DNA of 64,000 bases. Origin: Pseudomonas viridiflava. GTDB taxonomy: Bacteria; Pseudomonadota; Gammaproteobacteria; Pseudomonadales; Pseudomonadaceae. Under the pieces are notes generated by a model. The model was not told the origin of the DNA. It saw only the letters and a program-made list of their open reading frames with translations, and ran no database searches. Below, one piece after another: positions 40,769 to 50,150 of this stretch (position 1 is its first letter; the number at the start of each line of letters is the position of its first letter). A program made the position numbers and the translations under genes. The DNA lies in contig NZ_UWFA01000449.1 in NCBI RefSeq assembly GCF_900601905.1, positions 124,001 through 188,000 on the forward strand, read 5' to 3'.

Positions 40769-42091
40769 TCACCGCTTCACCCCCGTCACCCGCCAGATCT
40801 TATTCCCCACATCATCGGCCACCAACAACCCGCCCTGATGATCATTCACCACACCTACCGGACGACCCTGAGCTTTTTCATCCGAATTCAGGAACCCAGT
40901 CAGCAGGTCAATCGGCGCACCGCTAGGTTTGCCGCCACTGAACGGCAAGAACAGCACTTTATAGCCACTATGAGGCTTTCGGTTCCATGAGCCGTGCTGG
41001 CCGATGAACATCCCTTCGTTGAACGGTGCGGGCAGGGTTTTGCCGTCGGCGAAGACCAGGCCTAGTGACGCGGTATGCGGGCCGACTGCAAAGTCCGGGG
41101 CGATGGCCTTGGCTACCAGGTCCGGATTCTGGGGTTTGACCCGTACATCCACATGCTGGCCGTAGTAGCTGTAAGGCCAGCCATAGAAGCCGCCATCCTT
41201 GACCGAGGTGACATAGTCGGGCACCAGGTCGCTGCCGATTTCGTCACGTTCGTTGACCGCCGTCCAAAGCTTGCCAGTGTTGGGTTCCCAATCCATGCCA
41301 TTGGGATTGCGCAGGCCTGAGGCAAAGATGCGATGCGCGCCCGTGGCGGCGTCGACTTCCCAGATGGCGGCGCGGCCCTCTTCGGCGGCCATGCCGTTCT
41401 CCGCGACATTGCTGTTGGAGCCAACCGTCACGTAGAGCTTGCTGCCGTCCTTGCTGGCAATGACGTTTTTGGTCCAGTGGTGGTTCAGCGTCCCGCCCGG
41501 CAGGTCGACGACTTTGGTCGGCGCCGCGCTGATCGAGGTCTGGCCTTCCTGGTAGGGGAAGCTGATCAGGCGGTCGGTATCGGCGACGTAGAAGGTATTA
41601 CCCACCAGAACCATGCCAAAGGGCGAGTTGAGGTTTTGCAGAAACACGGTGCGGGTCTCGGCCACGCCGTCGTGGTCCTTGTCGCGCAGCAGGGTGATGC
41701 GGTTGGGGCTGGGCACACCCGCCCCAGCGCGGCCCATGACTTTTTTCATGACCCAGCCGCGCACGCCCTGATCATCATCGGGTTTGGCGGGCGAGTTGGT
41801 TTCCGCCACCAGCACGTCGCCATTGGGCAGTACGTACAGCCAGCGCGGGTGATCCAGATTTTCGGCGAAGGCGGCGACCTGGGTGCCGGGGGCGGCAATC
41901 GGTTTGGCGTCCTTAGGCCAGCCGACCGCCGGGGCGATGTTCACGGTCGGGATCAGTGTCTTGTTGGGCTCCGGCAATTTGGGCGAAGGCCCGGTGCCGT
42001 CCATGACTTGCAGGGTCGAGGACTCGCCACAGCCCGCCAGGCCTGCGGCAACGACGAGCAATGCAGCATAGTGCGGTTTGAGCGTGAACAT
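40769..42091 (-). CDS. PQQ-type sugar dehydrogenase-like (sorbosone dehydrogenase) lipoprotein
   Basis: A 440-residue lipoprotein (lipobox LAGC21) with a beta-propeller of the sorbosone dehydrogenase / soluble glucose dehydrogenase type. Blade signatures include LDHPRWLYVLPNGDVLVAETNSP, LYVTVGSNSNVAE, ASGLRNPNGMDWEPNTGKLWTAVNERDEIG and FIGQHGSWNRKPHSGY. Such proteins oxidise sugars with PQQ in the periplasm, though substrate and cofactor are not proven here. It is divergent from the cobalamin operon. Confidence 0.82.
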   Translation of the reverse strand: MFTLKPHYAALLVVAAGLAGCGESSTLQVMDGTGPSPKLPEPNKTLIPTVNIAPAVGWPKDAKPIAAPGTQVAAFAENLDHPRWLYVLPNGDVLVAETNSPAKPDDDQGVRGWVMKKVMGRAGAGVPSPNRITLLRDKDHDGVAETRTVFLQNLNSPFGMVLVGNTFYVADTDRLISFPYQEGQTSISAAPTKVVDLPGGTLNHHWTKNVIASKDGSKLYVTVGSNSNVAENGMAAEEGRAAIWEVDAATGAHRIFASGLRNPNGMDWEPNTGKLWTAVNERDEIGSDLVPDYVTSVKDGGFYGWPYSYYGQHVDVRVKPQNPDLVAKAIAPDFAVGPHTASLGLVFADGKTLPAPFNEGMFIGQHGSWNRKPHSGYKVLFLPFSGGKPSGAPIDLLTGFLNSDEKAQGRPVGVVNDHQGGLLVADDVGNKIWRVTGVKR

Positions 42092-42507
42092 GGTCGATCT
42101 CCGGGACGAGTAAATGCCGATAAGAGATAGAGACGCCCATGCGCACGAGGTTCAACCCCCTGTGTTGATTGACGCTCCACCCCCAAGGCTCTAACCTGCG
42201 CGCTTGTTTCAGGTGCTTGAAGTCTGCGGACTGCTCAAGTGAAACAGGGAAGCCGGTGCCGTCGCAGTCTGCGACTCATCCCGGCGCTGCCCCCGCAACG
42301 GTAAATGAGTGAAAACTGCGCAATCTGGCCACTGTGCTCAGGCATGGGAAGGCGCGCAGCCGGGTACGCCCGCTCATGAGCCCGGAGACCGGCCTGATCC
42401 ATCCAACAGCATCACGGCGGGCGATGCTCTGCGCATGAGCTGGCCGCGTTGCCAGCAGTGCTGCCGCCTGCCGTCTGCTTTCGCGTGCCCTCAAGCGGAG
42501 AGCTGAG
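42092..42507. other. Divergent region with cobalamin riboswitch
   Basis: About 415 bp between the sorbosone dehydrogenase-like gene and cobO. It contains the riboswitch (42203-42400) and about 105 bp of expression platform down to the cobO ribosome binding site (GGAG, about 42498). Confidence 0.7.
42203..42400 (+). ncRNA. Cobalamin riboswitch
   Basis: A classical cobalamin riboswitch. The P1-side TTTCAGGTGC and GTGAAACAGGGAAGCCGGTG with the core GCTGCCCCCGCAACGGTAA are present, followed by the late box AGCCCGGAGACCGGCCTGAT. It lies just upstream of cobO and should reduce expression of the cob operon when adenosylcobalamin is plentiful. Confidence 0.93.
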
Positions 42508-43119
42508 ATGAACGAATCCCCCGAACGCGACGAGCGCCATCTGGCGCGCATGCTGCGCAAGAAAGCCGTGATGGACGAACGTATCGCCAGCGCTCCCAAT
42601 GAGTGCGGCCTGCTGCTGGTGCTGACCGGCAACGGCAAAGGCAAAAGCAGCTCGGCCTTTGGCATGCTTGCCCGGGCCATGGGCCACGGTATCCAGTGCG
42701 GCGTGGTGCAGTTCATCAAGGGCAGCAACAGCACCGGTGAAGAGTTTTTTTTCCGCCGGTTTCCCGAGCAGGTGCGCTACCACGTGATGGGCGAGGGTTA
42801 CACCTGGGAAACCCAGGACCGCCAGCGCGATATCGCCGCCGCTGAAGCCGCCTGGGAAGTGTCCCTGGAAATGCTCCGCGATCCGGCCATCGGCATGGTG
42901 GTGCTGGATGAGCTGAATATCGCCCTCAAACACGGTTACCTGGACATCGAGCGCGTGCTCAGTGACTTGCAGGCCCGTCCGCCCATGCAACACGTGATCG
43001 TCACCGGTCGCGGCGCCAAGCCGGAAATGATCGACATGGCCGACACTGTTTCTGAAATCACCGTCGTCAAGCACGCCTTCCAGGCGGGTATTCGGGCGCA
43101 GAAAGGCATTGAGCTGTGA
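42508..43119 (+). CDS. cobO: Cob(I)yrinic acid a,c-diamide adenosyltransferase
   Basis: Adenosylates the cobalt of corrinoids. It has 203 residues, with the P-loop TGNGKGKSSSAFGML and the typical VVLDELNIALKHGYLD segment. It is the first gene after the riboswitch, with GGAGAG upstream of the ATG. Confidence 0.95.
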   Translation: MNESPERDERHLARMLRKKAVMDERIASAPNECGLLLVLTGNGKGKSSSAFGMLARAMGHGIQCGVVQFIKGSNSTGEEFFFRRFPEQVRYHVMGEGYTWETQDRQRDIAAAEAAWEVSLEMLRDPAIGMVVLDELNIALKHGYLDIERVLSDLQARPPMQHVIVTGRGAKPEMIDMADTVSEITVVKHAFQAGIRAQKGIEL

Positions 43120-43129
43120 GTAATCGTTC

Positions 43130-44425
43130 ATGAGCGAGCCGCGTCATTGCCCGGCGGTATTGATCGCCGCGCCCGCCTCGGGCCAGGGCAAAACCACTGT
43201 CACCGCAGCGTTGGCTCGCCTGCATCGCAATCAGGGCCGCAAGGTCCGGGTGTTCAAGTGCGGCCCCGATTTTCTTGACCCGATGATTCTCGAGCGGGCC
43301 AGTGGCGCGCCGGTCTACCAGCTGGATTTGTGGATGGTCGGCGCCGATGAAAGCCGTCGCTTGCTGTGGGAAGCGGCAGGCGAGGCCGACCTGATCCTGA
43401 TCGAAGGCGTGATGGGGCTGTTCGACGGCACGCCATCCAGCGCTGATCTGGCGCGCCATTTCGGCGTGCCGGTGCTGGGCGTCATCGATGGCACCGCGAT
43501 GGCCCAGACCTTTGGCGCTCTGGCGCTGGGGCTGGCGCGTTATCAGCCGGATCTGCCGTTCGCCGGGGTGCTGGCCAATCGGGTCGGCACCGTGCGCCAC
43601 GCACAATTGCTTGAAGGCAGCCTCACCGAAGGCCTGCGCTGGTATGGTGCCTTGTCCCGCGAGACCGGCATCGAGCTGCCCAGCCGTCATCTTGGGCTGG
43701 TGCAGGCCAGCGAGCTGAATGATCTGGACCTGCGTCTCGACGCTGCCGCCGAGGCCCTGGCCAGCACCTGTGAAGTGGCCTTGCCGCCAGCGGTGACCTT
43801 TGCCGCGCCGCAAATCATCCCTGCCGAGCCGCTGCTGGACGGCGTACGCATCGCCATCGCCCATGACGAAGCTTTCGCGTTTACGTACGGCGCGAGCCTG
43901 GATCTGCTGCGCGCCATGGGCGCTGAGTTGTCGTTTTTCTCGCCGATCCGCGACAGCGCCTTGCCGGAGGCCGACAGCCTCTATCTGCCCGGTGGCTACC
44001 CGGAATTACACCACCTCACCTTGAGCAGGAACGCGCCGATGCTGGCTGCGATTCGCGCCCACCATCAGGCAGGCAAGCCGTTGCTCGCCGAATGCGGCGG
44101 CATGTTGTATCTGCTGGATGCCTTGACCGATGTCGAGGGCCAGCGCGCCGAACTGGTCGGCCTGCTGAGCGGCGAAGCGGTGATGCAGAAGCGTCTGGCA
44201 GCCCTGGCGCTGCAAAGCGTGGCGTTGCCGGAAGGCGAGTTGCGCGGTCACACCTATCATCACTCGCTGACCAGCACCGAACTGCAGCCCATCGCTCGCG
44301 GCCTGAGCCCCAATGGCGGGCGCGGCGCGGAGGCGGTTTATCGCGACGCACGTCTGACGGCGTCCTACGTGCACTTTTATTTTCCTTCCAATCCCCAGGC
44401 GGTTGCGGCGCTTTTCAAACCATGA
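43130..44425 (+). CDS. cobB: Cobyrinic acid a,c-diamide synthase
   Basis: Amidates the a and c carboxyl groups using glutamine and ATP. It has 431 residues: an N-terminal ATPase with APASGQGKTTVTAALARLHR and a C-terminal glutamine amidotransferase with the Cys in LLAECGGMLYLLD. It starts 11 bases after cobO and overlaps bluB by four bases. Confidence 0.95.
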   Translation: MSEPRHCPAVLIAAPASGQGKTTVTAALARLHRNQGRKVRVFKCGPDFLDPMILERASGAPVYQLDLWMVGADESRRLLWEAAGEADLILIEGVMGLFDGTPSSADLARHFGVPVLGVIDGTAMAQTFGALALGLARYQPDLPFAGVLANRVGTVRHAQLLEGSLTEGLRWYGALSRETGIELPSRHLGLVQASELNDLDLRLDAAAEALASTCEVALPPAVTFAAPQIIPAEPLLDGVRIAIAHDEAFAFTYGASLDLLRAMGAELSFFSPIRDSALPEADSLYLPGGYPELHHLTLSRNAPMLAAIRAHHQAGKPLLAECGGMLYLLDALTDVEGQRAELVGLLSGEAVMQKRLAALALQSVALPEGELRGHTYHHSLTSTELQPIARGLSPNGGRGAEAVYRDARLTASYVHFYFPSNPQAVAALFKP

Positions 44426-45072
44426 GTGATCAAGCGTACAGCGAGCAGGAGCGCGCGGCGGTCTATCGCGCCATCGCCGAGCGGCGTGACATGCGCCATT
44501 TCAGCGGCGGCAGCGTGGCCCCTGAATTACTGGCGCGCCTGCTCGACGCGGCGCATCAGGCCCCCAGTGTCGGCTTGATGCAGCCCTGGCGTTTCATCCG
44601 CATCACCGACCGGGCTCTACGCACGAGCATTCAGGCGCAGGTCGAGCAAGAGCGGATTCGCACCGCCGAAGCGCTCGGCGAGCGCGCCGATGACTTCATG
44701 AAGCTCAAGGTCGAAGGCATCAATGACTGCGCCGAAGTGCTGGTGGCGGCGCTGATGGATGACCGCGAAAAACATATCTTTGGTCGTCGGACGTTGCCGG
44801 AGATGGATCTGGCTTCGTTGTCCTGTGCGATTCAAAACCTCTGGCTGGCCGCCCGTGCCGAAGGCCTGGGCATGGGCTGGGTGTCGCTCTTTGATCCCCG
44901 GGCCCTGGCCGATTTATTAGGCATGCCGGTCGGTGCCAAGCCGCTGGCGATCCTCTGCCTGGGGCCGGTGACCGAGTTCTATCCGGCGCCGATGCTGGTC
45001 ATGGAAGGCTGGACTGAGGCGCGTCCGCTGCGCGACATGCTGTTTGAAAACCAATGGGGAGTCAGTCAATGA
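44422..45072 (+). CDS. bluB: 5,6-dimethylbenzimidazole synthase BluB
   Basis: Converts reduced FMN and oxygen to the lower ligand base DMB. It has 216 residues of the nitroreductase fold with SVGLMQPWRFIRI and GLGMGWVSLFDP. The start overlaps the cobB stop. Its presence means the strain makes its own DMB aerobically. Confidence 0.93.
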   Translation: MSDQAYSEQERAAVYRAIAERRDMRHFSGGSVAPELLARLLDAAHQAPSVGLMQPWRFIRITDRALRTSIQAQVEQERIRTAEALGERADDFMKLKVEGINDCAEVLVAALMDDREKHIFGRRTLPEMDLASLSCAIQNLWLAARAEGLGMGWVSLFDPRALADLLGMPVGAKPLAILCLGPVTEFYPAPMLVMEGWTEARPLRDMLFENQWGVSQ

Positions 45073-45977
45073 GTGTGGCGCTGTTGAGCGTTGCCGGGGT
45101 GGCGCTGGATGCGCTGCTCGGCGAGCCGAAACGGTCCCATCCGCTGGTCGCATTCGGGCGCTTTGCCGACCGTATCGAACAGCGATTCAATGCTGCCGGG
45201 CGCGGCTGGCGCAGCCATGGCGTGACCGCCTGGGTGATCGCCGTGGTGCCATTGACCTTGCTGGCGACGTTGTTCAGTTGGCTGCCTTACATTGGCTGGC
45301 TGGTGGAAATCCTCGCGCTTTACTGCGCCCTGGGCTTGCGCAGCCTGGGCGAGCATGTCGAGCCGGTCGCTCAGGCGTTGCGCGCCGATGATCTGGACGA
45401 AGCGCGACGCCGGGTGGGTTACCTGGTCAGCCGTCAGACCAGCGAACTGGACGCCACCGAGGTTGCCCGCGCCGCCACAGAGTCGGTGCTGGAAAACGGC
45501 AGCGATGCGGTGTTCGCCGCGCTGTTCTGGTTTGCAGTCGCAGGCGTGCCGGGCGTAGTGCTGTACCGCCTGAGCAATACGCTGGATGCCATGTGGGGTT
45601 ATCGCAACGAACGTTTTGAGCGTTTTGGCTGGGCGGCGGCAAAGATTGACGACCTGCTCAACTATATTCCTGCGCGGCTTGTTGCCTTGACCTACGCGCT
45701 GCTGGGCAAGACCCGGCTGGCGCTGCGTTGCTGGCGCACTCAGGGCCCGACCTGGGACAGCCCCAATGCAGGGCCGGTGATGGCGGCGGGCGCGGGCGCT
45801 CTGGGCGTCGAACTGGGCGGCGCGGCGATTTACCACGGCGAGCTGCACCAGCGTCCGCAGTTGGGCGAGGGCGTGCCGGCCGACGCGGATTCCATCGATC
45901 GCGGCTGGCGATTGGTGCAGCGTGGTGTGTGGTTGTGGCTGCTGGTGTTGTGCGTGGGGGCTGAATTTTATGCTTGA
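45069..45977 (+). CDS. cobD: Adenosylcobinamide-phosphate synthase
   Basis: Adds the aminopropanol arm to cobyric acid. It has 302 residues and is a polytopic membrane protein (CbiB/CobD family). Conserved segments are DALLGEPKRSHPLVAFGR and ATESVLENGSDAVFAALFW. The start overlaps bluB by four bases and GGGGAG lies just upstream. Confidence 0.93.
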   Translation: MSVALLSVAGVALDALLGEPKRSHPLVAFGRFADRIEQRFNAAGRGWRSHGVTAWVIAVVPLTLLATLFSWLPYIGWLVEILALYCALGLRSLGEHVEPVAQALRADDLDEARRRVGYLVSRQTSELDATEVARAATESVLENGSDAVFAALFWFAVAGVPGVVLYRLSNTLDAMWGYRNERFERFGWAAAKIDDLLNYIPARLVALTYALLGKTRLALRCWRTQGPTWDSPNAGPVMAAGAGALGVELGGAAIYHGELHQRPQLGEGVPADADSIDRGWRLVQRGVWLWLLVLCVGAEFYA

Positions 45978-46989
45978 ACATGGAGGACGCTTGCGCAAGG
46001 CTGCGCGCCAATACGCGATCGCCGAATCGGACTGGCTGGACCTGTCCACCGGCATTGCACCCTGGGCCTTCCCCATCCCGCCCATTCCGGCAGAGGCCTG
46101 GGGGCGGCTGCCAGAGGCGGACGATGCGCTGGAGTCGACCGCTTGCGTGTATTACGGCGCGCCGCAGGCCTTGGCAGTGCCTGGATCCCAGGCTGCCATT
46201 CAGGCACTGCCCAGGTTGCGTAGCTCCGGCAAGGTCGGCGTGCTGTCGCCCTGTTACGCCGAACATGCTCATGCGTGGCGCCGTTCCGGGTTTCTGGTGC
46301 GTGAAGTGGTCGAACATGAAGTGGACTATTTTCTCGACAGTCTCGACGTGTTGGTGGTGGTCAATCCAAACAACCCGACGGGGCTGATGCTCAGTGCCGA
46401 GCAGTTGCTCAAATGGCATGCCCGCCTGGCTCTGCGCGGTGGCTGGCTGGTGATCGACGAAGCGTTCATGGACAGCACGCCGGGCCTGAGCGTGGCCGCC
46501 CACAGCGATTTGCCCGGCCTGATCGTCTTGCGTTCGTTTGGCAAGTTCTTTGGCCTGGCGGGCGTGCGTCTGGGTTTTGTCCTGGCCGAGGCCCGCTTGC
46601 TCAAGCTGTTGCGCAGTGAAATCGGACCCTGGGCGGTCAGTGGTCCGACGCGCATCATTGGCGAGGCCTGTCTGCGCGATACCGAGGGTCAACAGGCGCA
46701 ACGTCAGCGCACCGACTTGGCGAGCCAGCGTCTGGCAGGATTGCTGACGCGCCATGGCCTGACCCCGCATGGCGGCTGCGCGTTATTTCAGCGAGTGATC
46801 ACGGCGCAGGCTGCCCAACTGTATGAGTTCTGCGCCGGTCGCGGAATTCTGCTGCGTTTGTTTGTGGTGGATGACCCAGTCAAATGCAGCCTGCGTTTCG
46901 GTCTGCCTCGCGAAGACGTGGATTGGCAGCGGCTGGACACGGCACTGCTTGAGTTCCACCAACAATCGCTGCGCCAGGAGCAACCATGA
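45970..46989 (+). CDS. cobC: Threonine-phosphate decarboxylase
   Basis: A PLP enzyme making aminopropanol phosphate from threonine phosphate, for the nucleotide loop. It has 339 residues; NPNNPTGL and the PLP Lys region RSFGKFFGLAGVRLGF are present. The start at 45970 overlaps cobD by eight bases. Confidence 0.93.
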   Translation: MLEHGGRLRKAARQYAIAESDWLDLSTGIAPWAFPIPPIPAEAWGRLPEADDALESTACVYYGAPQALAVPGSQAAIQALPRLRSSGKVGVLSPCYAEHAHAWRRSGFLVREVVEHEVDYFLDSLDVLVVVNPNNPTGLMLSAEQLLKWHARLALRGGWLVIDEAFMDSTPGLSVAAHSDLPGLIVLRSFGKFFGLAGVRLGFVLAEARLLKLLRSEIGPWAVSGPTRIIGEACLRDTEGQQAQRQRTDLASQRLAGLLTRHGLTPHGGCALFQRVITAQAAQLYEFCAGRGILLRLFVVDDPVKCSLRFGLPREDVDWQRLDTALLEFHQQSLRQEQP

Positions 46990-48440
46990 CCACACTGATG
47001 GTGCAGGGCACCACGTCGGATGCCGGCAAAAGCACGCTGGTCACCGCATTGTGTCGCTGGCTGACCCGCCAGGGCGTTGCGGTGGTGCCGTTCAAACCGC
47101 AGAACATGGCGCTCAACAGTGCGGTCACCGCCGACGGCGGGGAAATCGGCCGCGCTCAGGCCGTGCAGGCTCAGGCGTGCTTTCTTGAGCCCCACACCGA
47201 CATGAACCCGGTGCTGCTCAAACCCAACAGCGATACCGGCGCGCAGGTGATTATCCATGGCCGCGCGGTCACCACCATGAATGCGGTGGCCTATCACGGA
47301 TATAAAGAGATCGCGATGCAGGCGGTGCTCCAATCCCATGCCCGGCTGAGCCAGGCCTACCCGGTGATCATGGTCGAAGGTGCCGGATCGCCCGCCGAGA
47401 TCAATCTGCGGGCCAATGACATCGCCAACATGGGTTTTGCCGAGGCGGTGGATTGCCCGGTGCTGTTGATTGCCGACATCAATCGCGGCGGAGTTTTCGC
47501 CCACCTGGTGGGCACTCTGGAATTGCTGGCGCCCAGCGAGCAGGCGCGGGTCAAGGGTTTCATCATCAACCGGTTTCGTGGCGACATCGCCTTGCTGCAG
47601 CCTGGGCTGGATTGGCTCCAAGCGCGCACCGGCAAACCGGTGGTGGGCGTGTTGCCTTACGTGATGGATCTGCATCTGGAGGCGGAAGACGGCCTCGATC
47701 AGCGCCAGACCGATAAGGTCGAGCAAGTGCTCAACGTGGTCGTGCCGATCCTGCCGCGTATCAGTAACCACACCGATTTCGATCCGCTGCGTTTGCATCC
47801 GCAGGTCAATCTGCAGTTCATCGGGCCAGGGCAAGCGATCCCGGCGGCAGATCTGATCATCCTGCCGGGCTCCAAAAGCGTGCGCAGTGACATGGCCTAT
47901 CTGCGCGCCAACGGCTGGGACAGCGCCGTCGCCCGCCATTTGCGCTATGGCGGCAAGCTGCTCGGCATTTGTGGCGGCCTGCAGATGCTCGGCGAGCACT
48001 TGCATGACCCGCTGGGCCTCGAAGGTGCGCCGGGTTCCAGCCCTGGCCTGGGGTTGCTGGAGATGAGCACGGTTCTTGAGGAACACAAACAACTGCGCAA
48101 CGTGACCGGCTGCCTGCTGCTTGAAGGCGTGCAGGTCAGCGGTTATGAAATCCACGCCGGGGTGACCACCGGCCGTGCGCTTGAACACCCGGCAGTGCGG
48201 TTGGCAGACGGCCGGGTCGATGGCGCGCAAAGTACTGACGGGCAGATTTTCGGCACTTACCTGCACGGCCTGTTCGAAACCCCCGAGGCCTGCAGCGCGC
48301 TGTTGCGCTGGGCGGGCTTGCAGGATGTTCAGGAAGTGGACTACCACGCCCTGCGCGAACGCGATATCGAGCGTCTTGCCGACCTGGTGGAAAACCACCT
48401 TGATGGCCGGTTGCTGCGCGAGTTGTGTGGGGTGCGATGA
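46986..48440 (+). CDS. cobQ: Cobyric acid synthase
   Basis: Amidates the b, d, e and g carboxyls of adenosylcobyrinic acid diamide. It has 484 residues: an ATPase domain with QGTTSDAGKSTLVTALCRWL and NMALNSAVT, and a C-terminal glutamine amidotransferase with LLGICGGLQMLGEHLHD. The ATG is preceded by AGGAG and overlaps the cobC stop by four bases. Confidence 0.96.
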   Translation: MTTLMVQGTTSDAGKSTLVTALCRWLTRQGVAVVPFKPQNMALNSAVTADGGEIGRAQAVQAQACFLEPHTDMNPVLLKPNSDTGAQVIIHGRAVTTMNAVAYHGYKEIAMQAVLQSHARLSQAYPVIMVEGAGSPAEINLRANDIANMGFAEAVDCPVLLIADINRGGVFAHLVGTLELLAPSEQARVKGFIINRFRGDIALLQPGLDWLQARTGKPVVGVLPYVMDLHLEAEDGLDQRQTDKVEQVLNVVVPILPRISNHTDFDPLRLHPQVNLQFIGPGQAIPAADLIILPGSKSVRSDMAYLRANGWDSAVARHLRYGGKLLGICGGLQMLGEHLHDPLGLEGAPGSSPGLGLLEMSTVLEEHKQLRNVTGCLLLEGVQVSGYEIHAGVTTGRALEHPAVRLADGRVDGAQSTDGQIFGTYLHGLFETPEACSALLRWAGLQDVQEVDYHALRERDIERLADLVENHLDGRLLRELCGVR

Positions 48441-48455
48441 CACCGCAGTAAAACT

Positions 48456-48542
48456 GTAGGAGCTCACGAGCACCGCGAGGCAGCGATAGCGGTCTATCTG
48501 ATGCACCGCTATCGCTGCCTCGCGCTGCTCGTGCGCTCCTAC
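48456..48542. repeat. Long REP-derived hairpin inside the cob operon
   Basis: Two 38-bp arms (48456-48493 and 48505-48542) with only two mismatches and an 11-base loop. The ends GTAGGAGC and GCTCCTAC are those of the REP doublets, but this is one continuous stem. It lies between cobQ and cobU. Confidence 0.85.
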
Positions 48543-48579
48543 GGGAACGTATTTCAAATTGATAGAAAGGCACACACCA

Positions 48580-49101
48580 ATGCTGCAACTCATCCTCGGC
48601 GGTGCCCGCTCCGGCAAGAGTCGTCTGGCGGAAGGGCTGGCCAGTGGTTCGGCGCTGGAGGTGGTGTATATCGCCACCAGCCAACCGATGGACGGCGAAC
48701 TCAATCAACGTGTCGCGCTGCACCGCGAGCGGCGCCCGGCGAGCTGGGGGTTGATCGAGGAGCCTGTCGAGCTGGCGCGGGTGCTGCGGGATAACGCCAG
48801 GCCTGATCGCTGCCTGCTGGTGGACTGCCTCACCCTATGGCTGACCAACCTGTTGATGCTGGAAAACCCCGACCGTCTGGCGCAAGAGCGCGAGGCGCTG
48901 CTCGATTGCCTGGCGCAGCTGCCTGGCGAAATCATTTTTGTCAGCAACGAGACCGGGCTGGGCGTGGTGCCAATGGGCGAGCTGACCCGGCGTTATGTCG
49001 ATACCGCAGGCTTGCTGCATCAGGCCCTGGCTGAACGTTGTGACCGCGTGGTGTTGACCGTTGCCGGTCTGCCCCTGACCCTGAAAGGACCCGCATTATG
49101 A
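48580..49101 (+). CDS. cobU: Adenosylcobinamide kinase/guanylyltransferase
   Basis: Phosphorylates adenosylcobinamide and couples it to GMP (also named cobP). It has 173 residues; the P-loop GGARSGKSRLAEGLA and LVDCLTLWLTNLLM are characteristic. The ATG at 48580 is chosen (AAAGG upstream). Its stop overlaps cobT. Confidence 0.94.
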   Translation: MLQLILGGARSGKSRLAEGLASGSALEVVYIATSQPMDGELNQRVALHRERRPASWGLIEEPVELARVLRDNARPDRCLLVDCLTLWLTNLLMLENPDRLAQEREALLDCLAQLPGEIIFVSNETGLGVVPMGELTRRYVDTAGLLHQALAERCDRVVLTVAGLPLTLKGPAL

Positions 49102-50150
49102 GTAATTCCTGGTGGCTTGAGCCTGCACAGGCAATCAACGTCACGGTTCGCGAAGAAGCCCAGGCGCGTCAGCAGCAGCTGACCAAACCCACCGGCTCTC
49201 TTGGCCAGCTGGAGCGTGTCGCGGTGCAACTGGCCGGACTGCAAGGCCAGCTCAAACCCAGTGCCGACGCGCTGTGGATCGCGATTTTCGCGGGCGATCA
49301 CGGCGTTGTCGCTGAAGGTGTCTCGGCTTATCCCCAGGAAGTGACCGGGCAAATGCTGCACAACTTCGTCACCGGCGGCGCGGCGATCAGCGTGCTGGCG
49401 CAGCAACTGTCAGCACAGCTGGATGTGGTGGACCTGGGCACCGTTGCACCACTGGAACTGCCCGGCGTCCGCCATTTGCGTATCGGCGCGGGCACCGCGA
49501 ACTTTGCTCACGGCCCGGCAATGACCCGGGAGCAGGGCCTGCTGGCGCTGCAGGCCGGCCGCGACAGCGTGTTGCGGGCCAAGGCTGTGGGCAGCGAATT
49601 GTTTGTCGGCGGCGAAATGGGCATTGGCAATACTGCCGCCGCCAGTGCGGTTGCCTGCTCAGTGCTCGAATGCGCAGCGCAGTTGCTGGTGGGGCCGGGT
49701 ACCGGGTTGAACGCCGCAGGTGTCGCGCGCAAGACTCAAGTCATTGAGCGTGCGCTGGCTTTGCACGCCGAGCATGCCGGTGACCCGCTGCACAGCCTGT
49801 TCTGCCTCGGTGGTTTCGAAATCGCGGCGCTGGTCGGTGCTTATCTGGCCTGCGCGCAGGAAGGTATCGCGGTGCTGGTCGATGGCTTTATCTGCAGCGT
49901 TGCCGCGCTGGTGGCCGTGCGTCTGAACCCGTCGTGCCGCGACTGGCTGTTGTTCGGGCACCGGGGTGCCGAGCCCGGTCATCGCTATTTGCTGGAAACC
50001 CTGCAAGCCGAGCCGCTGCTGGACTTGGGGCTGCGTCTGGGCGAAGGCAGCGGCGCAGCCCTGGCGGTGCCGCTGGTGCGTCTTGCGTGCCAGTTGCACA
50101 ACGGCATGGCGACCTTTGCCGAAGCCGCCGTGGCGGATCGTCCGGCATGA
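49098..50150 (+). CDS. cobT: Nicotinate-nucleotide-DMB phosphoribosyltransferase
   Basis: Activates DMB to alpha-ribazole phosphate. It has 350 residues, with the KPTGSLGQLERVAVQLAGLQ start region, IFAGDHGVVAEGVSAYP and GEMGIGNTAAASAV. It overlaps both neighbours by four bases. Confidence 0.96.
   Translation: MSNSWWLEPAQAINVTVREEAQARQQQLTKPTGSLGQLERVAVQLAGLQGQLKPSADALWIAIFAGDHGVVAEGVSAYPQEVTGQMLHNFVTGGAAISVLAQQLSAQLDVVDLGTVAPLELPGVRHLRIGAGTANFAHGPAMTREQGLLALQAGRDSVLRAKAVGSELFVGGEMGIGNTAAASAVACSVLECAAQLLVGPGTGLNAAGVARKTQVIERALALHAEHAGDPLHSLFCLGGFEIAALVGAYLACAQEGIAVLVDGFICSVAALVAVRLNPSCRDWLLFGHRGAEPGHRYLLETLQAEPLLDLGLRLGEGSGAALAVPLVRLACQLHNGMATFAEAAVADRPA

Noticed and set aside
46788..48704. 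A minus-strand open frame of 638 codons across cobQ
   Set aside because: Antisense to cobQ; shadow frame.
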